From: Rutidosis leptorrhynchoides
Taxonomy: Eukaryota > Streptophyta > Magnoliopsida > Asterales > Asteraceae
Assembly (NCBI RefSeq): GCF_046630445.1
Contig: NC_092337.1
Location: 370,379,501 to 370,443,500 of the forward strand
DNA: 64,000 nt
Direction: 5' to 3'
Part shown: piece by piece, positions 47,611 to 61,379 of the stretch
Layout of the letters: the number at the start of each line of letters is the position of its first letter
Numbering within the stretch: the first letter of the stretch is position 1
Program-made: the position numbers and the translations under genes
The notes under the pieces: model-generated
What the model was told of the DNA's origin: nothing
The model's database searches: none
The model's input: only the letters and a program-made list of their open reading frames with translations

Positions 47611-50600
47611 TGTAGTGACCCGAACTTTTCCATAATTATATATTATATGAGATTAATATTTACATGAATAAATGTTTACAACATGTTAAGCAATCAAACT
47701 TGTTAAGACTTGATTATTTGAAACAGATTTTATGTTAACGTTTGACCACCCAGTTTGTCCGATGATTCACGAACGTTATAACTCGTATATGACATATTAA
47801 TATATATATGGACATATAGATATGTTTAACATGATGAAATGATATTTAAGTATCTCATTATGTATATTAACAACAAACTATATACATAAAACAAGACTAC
47901 TAACTTAAGGAATTCAAAACGATATCTATATGTAACGATTATCGTTGTAATAACGTCTTACTATTTATATATCATATTAAGATATATTAATACATTATGT
48001 TATCATGATAATGTAACAATTTAACATCTCATTATATATATTAACAATGGGATTATTTACATTTAAGGAAATCGTTAACTTAAAGGTTTCAAATCAACAC
48101 TTACATGTAACGACTAACGATGACTTAACGACTCCGTTAAAATGCATTTACATGTAGTGTATTAAGATGTAATATTAAACTTTTGAAAGACTTAATGACA
48201 CATATCAAAGTACTTCAACTTAACAAAAATGCTTACAATTACATTCTCATTCATTTTCATCAACAATTCTACTCGTATGCAACCGTATTCATACTCGTAC
48301 AATACACAGCTCCTAGATGTATATACTATTAGTATATACACTTTAATTATCAACTCTTGGCAGCCTTAATGAGTCATCAAACATGTGAGAACCATTATTT
48401 GGCAACTAGCATGAAATATCTCACAAAATTACAAAAAATATTATAAAAATCATTCATGAATTATTTACAAGAAAACAAACTTACACATCCTTTATATCTA
48501 ATCCATGAGTCACGACCAAAAACACATACAAACACTTTCATTCTTTAATTTTCTTCATCTAATTGATCTCTCTCAAGTTCTATCTTCAAGTTCTAAGTGT
48601 TCTTCATAAATTCTATAAGTTCTAGTTTCATAAAATCAAGAACACTTCCAAGTTTGCAAGTTTACTTCCAAGCTTTCTAATCCATTTCAAGCAATCATCT
48701 AGGATCAAGAAATCTTTGTTATTTATAGTAGGTTATCTTTCTAATTCAAGGTATAATTCATATTCAAACTTTGATTTGATTTCTATAACTATAAACTATC
48801 TTAATTCGAGTAAAAATCTTACTTGAACTTATTTTCGTGTCATGATTCTACTTCAAGAACTTTCAAGCCATCCAAGATCCTTTGAAGCTAGATCATTTCT
48901 TGTCACTTCTAGTAGGTTTACCTACTAAACTTTAGGTAGTAATGATGTTCATAACATCATTCAATTCATATATATATAATTATCTTATTCGAAGATTTAA
49001 ACTTGTAATAACTAGAACATAGTTTAGTTAATTCTAAACTTGTTCGCAAATAAATTTAATCCTTCTAACTTGACATTTAAAATCAACTAAACACATATTC
49101 TATATCTATATGATATGCTAACTTAATGATTTAAAATCTGGAAACATGAAGAACACCGTAAAACCGGACATACACCGTCGTAGTGAAACCGGGGGCTGTT
49201 TTGGGTTAGATAACTAAAAACTATGATAAAATTTGATTTAAAATTTGTTCTTCTAGGAAAATGATTTTTCTTATGAACATGAAACTATATCCAAAAATCA
49301 TGGTTAAACTCAAAGTGAAAGTATGTTTTTCAAAATGGTCATCATGACGTCGTTTTTTCGACTGAAATGACTACCTCTACAAAAATGACTTGTAACCTGT
49401 ATTTCCGACTATAAACCTATACTTTTTCTGTTTAGTTTCATAAAATACAATTCAATATGAAACCATAGCAAGTTGATTCACTCAAAACGGATTTAAAACG
49501 AAGAAGTTATGGGTAAAACAAAATTGGTTAAAAATGGTTAATTTGACTACGGGATGAATTGACAAAAATCTATACTAACCATATACTAACTAACTTATAT
49601 TGTATTATACATGTATTCTAACATATATTATGTAACCTTGATAGACCATAGATACGTATACAATGTTTTGACATATCATATCGACATCATCTATATATAT
49701 TATTTGGAACAACCATAGACACTCTATATGCGGTAATGTTCGAGTTAGCTATACAGGGTTGAGGTTGATTCCAAAATAATATATATACTTTGAGTTGTGA
49801 TCGAGTCTGAGACTTGTATACACTGGGTCGTGGATTGATTCGAGATAATATATATTGATTTATTTCTATACTACTAACTGTGGACAACTAATTGTGGACT
49901 ACGAATGTTGGACTGTTAACTTAATAAACTTAAATCGTTAAAACATAATAAAACATATTGTGAATATATTTCGATCATACTTTGATATATATGTATATAT
50001 TTGTTATAGGTTCGTGAATCGACCAGTGGCCAAGTGTTATTTTCCGACGAAGTGATAATCTGTGAAAGTGAGTTATAATCCCATTTTTACTATCGAATAT
50101 TTTTGGGATGAGAATACATGCAGTTTTATAAATGATTTACAAAATAGACACAAGTACTTGAAAATTACATTCTATGATTGAATTATCTTATTGAATATCA
50201 CCCTTTTGCTTGGTAACCTAAGAATTAGTGAACGCCGCTAATTGACGCGAATCCTGAAGATAGATCTATGGGCCTAACGAACCCCATCCAGGTTATGGAT
50301 GCTTTAGTACTTCGATTTTTATATACAGATGAGTGTACCTGTATATTTGGGGATATTCTATATGCATTTGTTAATGTCGGTTACCAGGTGTTCTTCATAT
50401 GAATGATTTTTATACAGATGAGTGTTCATGTATTATATTTTTTTGCAGATGAGTGTTCCTGCAGTTAATTATGAAAAATGAAATCTTGTGGTCTATTAAT
50501 ATAATTTGATATATAGGTTAAACCTATAACTCACCAACATTTTTGTTGACGTTTAAAGCATGTTTATTCTCAGGTGATTATTAAGAGCTTTCGCTGTTGC

Positions 50601-50912
50601 ATGCTAAATAAAGACAGGATTGGAGTCTGCATGCTTGTACAATATTGTTTAAAAACTGCATTCGAAGACTTAAGTTGTTGTGTAATATTCTTGTAAACTA
50701 TTATGTAATGGTCGTGTGAAAATGTTACATTTTAGATTATCCTTATTTGATAATCTTCGTAATATTTTAAACCTTTATCGCAAATATAAAGGTTATGGTT
50801 TGTTTCAAAAATCGAATACAGTCTTTGAAAAACGTCTCATATAGAGGTCAAAACCTCGCAACGAAATCAATTAATATGAAACGTTTATAATTATTATGAA
50901 CCGGACATTTCA
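47611..50912 (+). mobile_element. Solo LTR of gypsy family D (3,302 bp)
   Basis: It starts TGTAGTGACCCGAAC and ends CCGGACATTTCA, flanked by the exact duplication ACTAA (47606-47610, 50913-50917). It lies inside the gypsy C LTR, whose sequence resumes without loss. It matches the LTR at 53016-56474. A solo LTR results from recombination between the two LTRs of a former full element. Confidence 0.93.
50535..50548 (+). other. LTR hairpin CAACA-TTTT-TGTTG
   Basis: Within the conserved LTR block (AAATCTTGTGGTCTA upstream, TTTATTCTCAGG downstream). The closing pair is A-T. Confidence 0.55.
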
Positions 50913-51851
50913 ACTAAAAGCTAGTGATTAAAGTCCCATAACAATAACTAACACCATTTAGGGTATTTTCATACCCATCTTGCCCAACTAGGTCAACATT
51001 ACCCATTTGACCCATTTTAACACTTAGACTCACAAATTGATCAAACTTGAACCCATTAACAATCTTTCATCATTACACAAGTGTATTAGTGATCTAACAA
51101 CACAATTAATACTTACAAACACCAAATCACAAGACCAAACCCTAGATTACAAAACCTTAGGGTTTCTTTACATCAATTTAACCCAAATTTACCGATTTAA
51201 CCCCCAAATGGGTCTTACAAGTCTCAAATGAACAAACCATAGCCATAAATCAATTAAAACTCAAAACACGGAGTTAAGACTTACCAACACTATCACGACG
51301 TAGCTAGAGACGTAGGGAACAACTTTAAAACTTGAGCTCGGGCGAGATTCGGTCTTCTTCTTCCCCAAAGTGAGCTCTCTCTCACTAAAACTCAACCTCT
51401 CTCTCTCTAGAATTTAATTGATGAAGGTGAAGGACTGTTTTATGTGTTAGGATAACGTTGTATCAGTTTTTAAGTCCCCAAAACCGGCCACAATTGAAAA
51501 GACCAATACACCCCCAAAAGATGCCATTTAATCGGGTTAAAAGAGACAATACAATGACTTTCATCACGTACCGCGACATTTGGTTGCGTATCGCGATAAC
51601 CAAACACGACAGGTATTTTTCAAACGCGATATTTGAACAGAAGTTGGGTTTCAGAAGTGGTCGCGTTTCAGCCGGACCCATCGCGATTCGCGATGTAACA
51701 GGACGCGATACACCCTATTGGGACGCGACAGTTTACCAGTAGGCCTCCAAATCCCAATTTTAAATCACTTAATCACAAACACAACCAAGTATGAACATTC
51801 TAAAGATTAGTTACGTACCTCGAACATGTATGATGAAAATGGGATGTTACA

Positions 51852-53015
51852 ACTCTCCCCCACTTAAATTGGATCACGTCCTCGTGATCCGCACCAACAC
51901 TAGAAGTTAAGCACTTCTCCCTCGAACATTTCCGCTTCCAACATGGAGTCACACACGTAGTAAATCACGCCTCCGAATCCCGCTTTGTACACTAATACAT
52001 TATATTACAACAACCGTACTTCACACTTTTACTCGACCAAAATTTCCACCACTCACTCGGAAGTACACCGTGAAAACTTCACAACATTCTTCCAATGGCC
52101 TTATTATTCCATCATTTTCAATGATATCGGGTAATCAACCTACGAAACAAAACAACCGCAACCGTTTGCTCCTACGCCGAGTATCCAAACTCGTACCATA
52201 CACCTCACAATCATCCTAAAAGTAGAACAATTCACGACGATCATCGTCATCGCGCCTTTCAATCGTGGTGTATTCGAGAATCATCCCGACGCTTTCCGAA
52301 AATCTCTTGTATCCGCCATTCGGGAACCTCGCCATCCCAACTCATGTCGCAAAAATATCCTTCTCAATTTATTCCAAAGTACAACTTTTTACTTCTCCAA
52401 AGACCACTGAAGTCTTCTTTTCCTAATTAAGCGACATCCGTTCGCCCATCACGTCTACTAGATGGGGATTATTCCAAAATCTCTGGTACTTAACTCCCCC
52501 ACTTAGGGTTTTAACCCCACACTATCATCGTCAAGATGGTAATACCTTGCTGAATTTCAACATTCCACAACACATGACCGGTCTCGATGTTGGTTATACC
52601 CAACAATTCTTCGCGGATTTATAATAAAGCACTCGAACCTCGACCTTTCAAATCGGTCAAACATTAACGCCCACTAATTATCACGATAAACCATTATCGT
52701 ACCTTCGGGTTTCTCATCGGCACCTAAGTACAAAGTAACCATACCACCGGAGTGAAGCATTCCACTAGCAGGTATACGGAGGCACCTGACGTAGTGTTAT
52801 GCAACTCCCATTACTACCACCGAGTCTCAATAGCTCAACCCTTACGGGGTCCCTCCTCGGTGTCATACGTCACTTGACTACTCGAGGTCACACGAATCCA
52901 ATGAACATTACGGTTCAATGCCCAAAACTTTCTAGTGACACCTGCTAGTCACTATCCACCTGAGCCGCACAACTAGCCAATTTACCTTTTAACTCATCAC
53001 TAAGGAGACGCTTGA
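51852..53015 (-). mobile_element. Second, truncated gypsy C interior
   Basis: It repeats 43073-44234 at high similarity directly after the right LTR, beginning with the polypurine tract ACTCTCCCCCACTTAAATTG. It is cut at 53015 by the family D LTR. The layout LTR-interior-LTR-interior suggests tandem copies produced by recombination between LTRs. Confidence 0.87.
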
Positions 53016-56000
53016 TGTAGTGACCCGAACTTTTCCATGTTTATATATATTAATTGAGATTGATATTTACATGACTAAATGTTTCCAACGTGTTAAGCAA
53101 TCAAACTTGTTAAGACTTGATTAAATGAAATAAGTTTCATATAGACAATTGATCACCCAAGTTGACCGGCGATTCACGAACGTTACAAAATTGTAAAAAC
53201 TACATGTTGTGGTATATATAGACATATATATATGGTTGACATGAGATTATGATGAGTAAGTATCTCACTAAGTATATTAACAATGTGTGATATACATAAG
53301 AAATGAGATTACTAAGTTAAGAAACTCGAAATGATATATATAACGATTATCGTTATGATAACGTCTACTAAATATATATGTATCATATTAAGATATTGAT
53401 ACACTATATTTAACATGATAAAATGATATTTAAATATATCATTAAGTGTGTTAACAATGAACTACATATGTAAAAACAAGACTACTAACTCAAGAATTAC
53501 GAAACGAGACTTATATGTAACGATTATTGTTGTAACGATATTTTAATGTATATATCAGATTAAGAGATATTCATACATCATAATATCATGATAATATAAT
53601 AATTTAACATCTCATTTGATATAATAAACATTGTGTTAACAACATTAATTGAGATCGTTAACTTAAAGGTTTCAAAACAACACTTACATGTAACGACTAA
53701 CAAAGACTTAACGATTCCATTAGAATGTATATACATGTTGTGTTTTGATATGTATTCTTACACTTTTGAAATACTTCAAGACACATATCAAAGTACTTCT
53801 ACTTAACAAAAATGCTTACAATTACATCCTCGTTCAGTTTCATCAACAATTCTACTCGTATGCACCCGTATTCGTACTCGTACAATACACAGCTTTTAGA
53901 TGTATGTACTATTGGTATATACACTCCAATGATCAGCTCTTATCAGCCCATGTGAGTCACCTAACATATGTGGGAACTATCATTTGGCAACTAGCATGAA
54001 ATATCTCATAAAATTACAAAAATATTAGTAATCATTCATGACTTATTTACATGAAAACAAAATTACATATCCTTTATATCTAATCCATATACCAACGACC
54101 AAAAACACCTACAAACACTTTCATTCTTCTATTTTCTTCATGTAATTGATCTCTCTCAAGTTCCATCTTCAAGTTCTTAGTGTTCTTCATAAATTCCATA
54201 AGTATAGCTTCATAAAAATCAAGAATACTTCCAAGTTTGCAAGTCTACTTCCAAGCTTTCTAATCCATTCCAAGTAATCATCTAAGATCAAGGAACCTTT
54301 GTTATTTACAGTAGGTTATCTTTCTAATTCAAGGTAATATTCATATTTAAACTTTGATTCAATTTCTACAACTATAACAATCTTATTTCGAGTAAAAATC
54401 TTACTTGAACTGTTTTTGTGTCATGATTCTGCTTCAAGAACTCTCAAGCCATCCAAGGATCCTTTGAAGCTAGATCCATTTTTCTCATTTCTAGTAGTTT
54501 TATCAAGAAAACTTGAGGTAGTAATGATGTTCATAACATCATTCGATTCATACATATAAAGCTATCTTATTCGAAGGTTTAAACTTGTAATCACTATAAC
54601 ATAGTTTAGTTAATTCTAAACTTGTTCGCAAACAAAAGTTAATCCTTCTAACTTGACTTTTAAAATCAACTAAACACATGTTCTATATCTATATGATAGG
54701 CTAACTTAATGATTTAAAACCCGGAAACACGATGAACACCATAAAATCGGATATACGCCGTCGTAGTGAAACCGGGGGCTATTTTGGTTTGGATAATTAA
54801 AAACTATGATAAACTTTGATTTAAAAGTTGTTCTTATGGGAAAATGATTTTTCATATGAACATGAAACTATATCCAAAAATCTTGGTTAAACTCAAAGTG
54901 AAAGTATGTTTTTCAAAATGGTCATCAAGATGTCGTTCTTTCGACGGAAATGACTACCTCTTTAGTAATTGACATGTAACTTAAATTTTTGACTATAAAC
55001 CTATACTTTTTATATTCGGATTCTTAAATTAGAGTTCAATATGTAACCATAGCAATTTGATTCACTCAAAACGGATTTAAAATGAAGAAGTTATGGGTAA
55101 AACAAGATTGGATATTTTTGATCTTTTTAACTACTGGAAATGTTTAACAAATCTATACAAATCCTATCCTAGCTAACTTATATTGTATTATACATGTATT
55201 CTAATATATTATATAATCTTGGGATACCATAGACACGTATGCAAATGTTTTGACATATCATATCGACCCATGTATATATATTATTTGGAACAACCATAGA
55301 CACTCTATATGCAGTAATGTTGGAGTTAGCTATACAGGGTTGAGGTTGATTCCAAAAATATATATACTTTGAGTTGTGATTTATCCTGAGACGTGTATAC
55401 ACTGGGTCGTGGATTGATTCAAGATAATATATATCGATTTATTTCTGTACATCTAACTGTGGACAACTAGTTGTAGGTTACTAACGAGGACAGCTGACTT
55501 AATACACTCAAATCTTTAAAATATAATAAAAATGGTTGTAATTATATTTTGATCATACTTTGATATATATGTACATATTTGTATAGGTTCGTGAATCGAT
55601 CCGTGGCCAAGTCTTATTTCCGAGGAAGGAAATATCTGTGAAAGTGAGTTATAGTCCCACTTTTAAAATCTAATATTTTTGGGATGAGAATACATGCAGG
55701 TTTTATAAATGATTTACAAAATAGACACAAGTACGTGAAACTACATTCTATGGTTGAATTATCAAAATCAAATATGCCCCTTTTTATTAAGTCTGGTAAT
55801 CTAAGAATTAGGAAACAGACACCTAATTGACGCGAATCTTGAAGATAGATCTATTGGGCCTAACAAACCCCATCCAAAGTACCAGATGCTTTAGTACTTT
55901 GAAATTTATATCATATTCGAAGGGTATCCCAGAATGATGGGGATATTTTTATATATGCATCTTGTTAATGTCGGTTACCAGGTGTTCACCATATGAATGA

Positions 56001-56474
56001 TTTTTATCTTTATGTATGGGATGTGTATTGAAATATGAAATCTTGTGGTCTATTGTTACGATTTGATATATATAGGTTAAACCTATAACTCACCAACATT
56101 TTTGTTGACGTTTAAAGCATGTTTATTCTCAAGTTAATACTAAGAGCTTCCGTGTTGCATACTAAAATAAGGACAAGATTTGGAGTCCATGTTTGTATGA
56201 TATTGTGTAAAAACTGCATTCAAGAAACATATGTCGATGTAATATATTTCTATTGTAAACCATTATGTAATGGTCGTGTGTAAACAGTATATTTTAGATT
56301 ATCATTATTTGATAATCTACGTAATATTTTTAAAATCTTTATTGATAAAATAAAGGTTATTGTTATTTTAAAAATGAATGCAGTCTTTGAAAAACGTCTC
56401 ATATAGAGGTCAAAACCTCGCTACGAAATCAATTAATATGGAACGTTTATAATCAATATGAACGGGACATTTCA
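53016..56474 (+). repeat. 5' LTR of gypsy D
   Basis: Same family as the solo LTR 47611-50912. It contains the conserved LTR blocks at about 55800-55910 and 56037-56130. Confidence 0.9.
56094..56107 (+). other. LTR hairpin CAACA-TTTT-TGTTG
   Basis: Same family as the 50535 copy; A-T closing pair, followed by TTTATTCTCAAG. Confidence 0.55.
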
Positions 56475-56684
56475 GTTGGTATCCGAGCATTGGTCTTAGA
56501 GAACCAGAAAATTTGCATTAGTGTGTCTTATCGAGTTTGTTAGGATGCATTAGTGAGTCTGGACTTCAACCGTGTTTTCTTTAAAAATGATTGCTTAACA
56601 TTTTTTGTTGGAAACTATATATTATTAATATGTAAATATTATGTGATATATTAATCTCTTAACATGTTTGATATTGTGTGATAG

Positions 56685-57308
56685 ATGTCTACCTCTAGGA
56701 CAAATCCCATTGAATCACCTAATAATAACAAAGAGTCGAATATATATTGGCAAGATTCACAAGTTCCCGAAGAACCGGAAGAAGAGGAAACGGAACCGGA
56801 AGAAGAGGAAACGGAAGAAGAGGAACCAGAAGAAGAGGAACCGGAATAAGAAGAGGTTCCGGAGGGGGGAATAGTAGGAACCACAGAAAACCGGTCAAAT
56901 AAAAGAAAATCCTCAACCAATGGACCAAATTTAATAATGGTCAAGGGTGTTTCCGCTAAGGAAGCAAAATATTGAGAAAATTACCAATTTTTCGAAGAAT
57001 CGGATCCTGATGAGGATTCCGATGATGTTATAGAAATTATCCCGACCTAATTTAATGAGGCAAAAGAAAATAATAAGGGAAAAGGCATCAAAATAGAGAA
57101 ATCTGATTCCGACCCCGATGAACTTTATATGTACCGTCAACACCCGTATTTTCAATATCGTGACAATAACCCGGGAACCTCAAAACCACCAGGTTTTTCT
57201 AAACCAATGTGGAAAACGATGACTCGTATTAGAGGAACATCATATATCCCTAGAAAATTAGGAAAAAGAACCAAGTCCGTAGAAGAAGAAACAAGTGATT
57301 CAGATTAG
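56685..57308 (+). pseudogene. Acidic reading frame after the gypsy D primer site
   Basis: A 208-codon frame starts about 190 bp after the primer site (MSTSRTNPIESPNNNKESN) and ends SVEEETSDSD-stop. It holds three in-frame stops, near 56847, 56974 and 57048. A Glu/Pro repeat made of GAAGAGGAA(A/C)CGGAA units covers about 56768-56850. The rest is charged, with two DSD/DED clusters (SDPDEDSDDVIEI and KSDSDPDELY) and a basic tail (YIPRKLGKRTK). There is no zinc knuckle or capsid signature, so it is not ordinary gag. It may be a small accessory frame or a divergent gag start. I do not recognise a family. Confidence 0.5.
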
Positions 57309-57700
57309 AGGGGTGTGAGCATGTTGTGTAATAAATGTGTTGTAGTATGCTTTGTAGAGACCCGTCCTAATCCATCCGAATGAAGTCCATATCGATTATA
57401 AACGATTCACAACAGTTGATTACATCGCGAGGTACTTGACCTCTATATGATACATTTTACAAACATTGCATTCATTTTTGAAAAGACAATCTTTCATTAC
57501 ATCGAAAGTTGACGGCGTGCATACCATTTTATAATATATCTAACTATAATTGACTTAATAATAATCTTGATGAACTCAACGACTCGAATGCAACGTCTTT
57601 TGAAATATGTCATGAATGACTCCAAGTAATATCTTTAAAATGAGCAATTTCACAGCGGAAGACTTCTTTCATACCTGAGAATAAACATGCCTTAAAGTGT

Positions 57701-57715
57701 CAACCAAAGAGGTTG
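57701..57715 (-). other. LTR hairpin with C-G closing pair
   Basis: The minus strand reads CAACCTCTTTGGTTG, preceded by CTCAC and followed by ACACTTTAAGGCATGTTTAT. The fifth pair is C-G, against A-T or G-C in the other LTRs. Confidence 0.6.
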
Positions 57716-58917
57716 GTGAGTTCATTAGTTTATCATAAAGAATCATTTCAAAATTTTAATAGACCACAAGATTTCATATTTCCAATTCTCATAAACATAC
57801 GTCCCATGCATAGAGACAAAAATCATTCATATGGTGAACACCTGGTAACCGACATTCACAATATGTATATAAGAATATCCCCATCATTCCGGGATCCTCC
57901 TTCGGACATGATATAAATTTCGAAGTACTAAAGCATCCGGTACTTTGAATGGGGCTTGTTGGGCCCGATAGATCTATCTTTAGGATTCGCGTCAATTAGT
58001 AGATCGGTTTACTAATTCTTAGGTTACCAAGCAAAAGGAGCATATTCGGCTTCGATCATTCACCCATATAATGTAGTTTCAATTACTTGTGTTTATTTCA
58101 TAAAACAGTTGTAAAAGCGCATGTATTCTCAGTCCCAAAAATATATATTGCAAAAGCACTTAAAAAGGGAGTAAATGAAACTCACAATACTGTATTTTGT
58201 AGTAAAAATACATATGACGACATTAACAATGCAGGGTTGGCCTCGGATTAACGAACCTATATCATTCATATATGTATTAAAACATATTCTTGTAACCGAA
58301 TAACTTTATTTATTATTATTAGTGATATAATTGTTATTTTTAATAATTTATATGTCTCATTATTTATTTTTATATCTTTATTTTATATATAGTAATATTA
58401 ATATAGTTAAGTTAAGTATAATAAATATACCTTTTATATAAAGATCATTTGTTTATGAAATTGTTAATTTTGATAATACTACGGTTAGGAAAATAATGAT
58501 ATTATATAATTATATTGATAAAAGTGATAATAATAATAATGTTAATAGAATTAATGATATTACTATTGATAATAATACTAAATTGAATTTATGATAACAA
58601 TAGTTATAATAATTTTAACAATTCCTTTAAATCATAAATTAATAAATTTTAATTTTTCCCATTTTCTTACTAATCTTTATATCCAAGATTTCTATATTTA
58701 TAATCATAATAATAAATTTATTAAAAGCTTTATATTCCTAATCATCATAATCTTCGTGTCAACTTCCTACGCTACTGCCTATAGTTTTGTAATACATTAA
58801 TTTGTAGTAAAATCATAATTTTTACAAGTATTCGTATACCTATAACTAATTTCTATAATTTCTATCTTATCATCTTTTAATATGTGTTTATGTTAAAAAA
58901 ATATGTTTGGTATCATA

Positions 58918-59067
<150 letters not shown>

Positions 59068-59446
59068 TTGATACTAATACTAATATTAATGATAATAATA
59101 AAATTTTTAATATTTAATGATATTTCATAATATTAACTAAAATGATAATAATAACAATAATCTTATTAATCACATTAATACAATTTATAGTAATATTCAT
59201 AATAATACTAATAACAAAGATATTAATAATGATATTAACTCTATCAATAATAATTTGAGTTTATAATAATAATTATAATAATAGTCATAACAATAATAAT
59301 AATTATAATACTAACATTAATAACAATAACAATAATACCCATAACAATAATAATCATGTTAATAATAATAATAATAATTATAATATTAATAATGATAATA
59401 AAAATAATAAAATGAAGTGTATACCCTTTAAAAATCCATCCTAAAA

Positions 59447-59525
59447 AGAATTGTCCCATGCGAGACTCGAACCCATGACCTCTCGAACACCCGACAACAC
59501 TCACGACCACCGATCTGGCTAGCCT
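59447..59525 (-). other. tRNA-like sequence with Pol III box A and box B
   Basis: The minus strand reads GGCTAGCCAGATCGGTGG (box A-like TAGCCAGATCGG, complement of 59510-59521). About 35 bases later it has GGGTTCGAGTCTCGC (box B GGTTCGAGTC, complement of 59464-59473). The spacing is long, as in a tRNA with a variable arm. Acceptor-stem pairing was not convincing, so this is a tRNA pseudogene or the head of a SINE inside the LTR, not a working tRNA. Confidence 0.55.
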
Positions 59526-59903
59526 TTTCTGTTTTAGACTCATTCCTAGATTATTTAATCCGTATTCCATCAGCTTCAATTCCTTCACATTCTTCATCAT
59601 ATACAAGTCGACCAGAGTTAACACCATAATCAACAACTAGTTAACCCACGATTTTAGGTTTCTTAATTTAAACAGAAACGTTTACGAGTGATTAAAACAA
59701 AACAGACCAAAAGAAAAACTAAAAAAAAATTAACTGAAACTGTCGCTGTAAGAAGTCGATGAACTCAAAATCAATTAACAAATTCTAGTTCGATTCAGAT
59801 AATGTTTATAACACGAATTAGTTTGCTATACATATATATCATTACTTATTTTTATATATCATCCTTTGATGAATATTTATTACTTATCAATTTTTTTTAT
59901 CTT

Positions 59904-59946
<43 letters not shown>

Positions 59947-60276
59947 GTAATTATCTATAGAAATCATATATTTAATATAAATTCCTATTAAGTACTACTT
60001 AATGATTTTATGTTTTATTTTACATATTTAATTTTTTTTAATGTTTAAATTTTATTTTAAAATTTCAATTTATTATATATATACTCACATTTATATATAT
60101 ATATACATAATTATTAACAACAATTGTTCGTGAATCGTCGGGATTAGTCAAAGGTCAAATGAATTAATGTAAACAGTTTCAAAATTTTGTACCTCAACAT
60201 TACAGACTTTCCTTATCGTGTCGGAAACATATAAAGATAAAGTTTAAATTTGGTCGGAAATTCTCGGGTCATCACA

Positions 60277-61290
60277 GTACCTACCCATTAAAGAAATTTC
60301 GTCCCAAAATTTGAGTGAGGTGGTCATGGCTAACAATAAAAATATTTTCATGATGAATATGAGTTGATAAATTGAGTTTTATCATCATTGAGTAATATGG
60401 ATGAAAATAGTTCGATTATTCGAAGAGTACGAATGATGCTATCACCAAAGAGTGAAATAGGAAAGTAAAGATTCATCTTAACTTTTGACAGAGTCAGGAT
60501 TGAATTCCGGAATTCAAGGGATTTAGAGAAAATCTTCGAAATCTAAAAGATTTGATTCTTCGGCGAATAAGGAAATTAAAATCTCTATAATTAATACGGT
60601 GATCTGCCTTGATTACTCTATCTGATATTTCCATTATAAATTAAACTCTTCCGTTCCATTATTCTCACCATTCCTATACTTTTTTTCTTAGTTCATACAT
60701 CCAAAAGATTGTGAAAATGCTTAATCCAGTTCTAATACTTGATATTTTCCTAATTATCATTTCCGCCATCCTTCTTTCCAAACTTCCGCCAGAGAATCTG
60801 TTTACTTCTACTATTACCTTGGGTGATATTATTCTTAATTATACCGTGTCTTTATATTGCTATTCTTATTAATATCCATGGTTTGTAATTTCTGCGTTGT
60901 TGTTGGGTTTTATATCTTCCCTTATATTTCGATGTCTCTGCTTCTGTCCTTCTGAAATCATTGACATCCACAGTTAATACTCTCTCCAATTTATTGTGAT
61001 TTATACTCCCATTTTTATTTTAGATCTTCATTCTTTTGTTTTCCCTTCCCGACTTTAAATCAAGCGAATAATGGTCCAGAATTCATAGGTATAAGTTTCA
61101 GGATGAACATTGTTAATGTCCTAAGAAAGAAACGGTAATAGCAAAATTTGACTTATCAAATTACCAGAATTCAAGGAAAGATAGGACTATCAAGAAGAAT
61201 ATGCTCTTGATATGTTTATAGATTAGACAGAACGTAAGAGTCGTGTAACATGGCACATGATGACGTTATGGTCTGTGAATCATCACGCTT
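60277..61290. other. Gypsy E interior, 3' non-coding part
   Basis: No readable coding sequence. Equivalent in position to 43073-44440 of gypsy C, but not obviously alike. Confidence 0.4.
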
Positions 61291-61303
61291 CATTAGAAAC
61301 TCA

Positions 61304-61364
61304 GTATGACTTACTGTAATATAATCACGTTGATCAAGTGTCATTATATTATACTAACTCATGC
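61304..61364 (-). other. Long imperfect hairpin, copy 3 (gypsy E)
   Basis: Arms 61304-61325 and 61343-61364 pair at 20 of 22 positions counting two G-U pairs. The inner arms are TAATATAAT and ATTATATTA. Its two mismatches (G-G on the minus strand) lie at 61310/61358 and 61314/61354, the same places as in the 22906 copy. Confidence 0.65.
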
Positions 61365-61379
61365 ATCAGTTCCCAACAT

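Larger units (their letters stand above)
40899..51851 (-). mobile_element. Ty3/gypsy element C (with nested solo LTR)
   Basis: Read on the minus strand, the 5' LTR is 51851-46375 (carrying a family D solo LTR), then the primer site, gag, a pol-less interior and the 3' LTR 43072-40899. LTR ends are TGTAACATC...GTCGTTTCA. Protease, reverse transcriptase and integrase are absent, so the copy is non-autonomous. Beyond 51851 the interior sequence starts again (see 51852-53015), so the right LTR is shared with a second, truncated copy. Confidence 0.9.
46375..51851 (-). repeat. 5' LTR of gypsy C, split by solo LTR
   Basis: Segments 46375-47610 and 50918-51851 together match 40899-43072. The minisatellite copy is at about 47015-47320 and the CGCGA cluster at about 51565-51730. 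Confidence 0.9.
53016..57352 (+). mobile_element. Ty3/gypsy element D, 5' part
   Basis: A 3,459-bp LTR (TGTAGTGACCCGAAC...GGGACATTTCA) is followed by a primer site TGGTATCCGAGCATTGG (56477-56493) and about 860 bp of interior. The interior is cut by the LTR of gypsy E at 57353. No 3' LTR is in the window. The left flank CTTGA (53011-53015) is the predicted duplication. Confidence 0.87.

Noticed and set aside
56668-56928. Lys/Arg-rich and Ser-rich frames on both strands opposite the acidic frame
   Set aside because: Shadows of the GAAGAGGAA repeat in other frames.
59244-59636. 130-aa minus-strand protein including SVVGCSRGHGFESR
   Set aside because: That peptide is the typical conceptual translation of a tRNA-like T-arm; it is not a protein gene.
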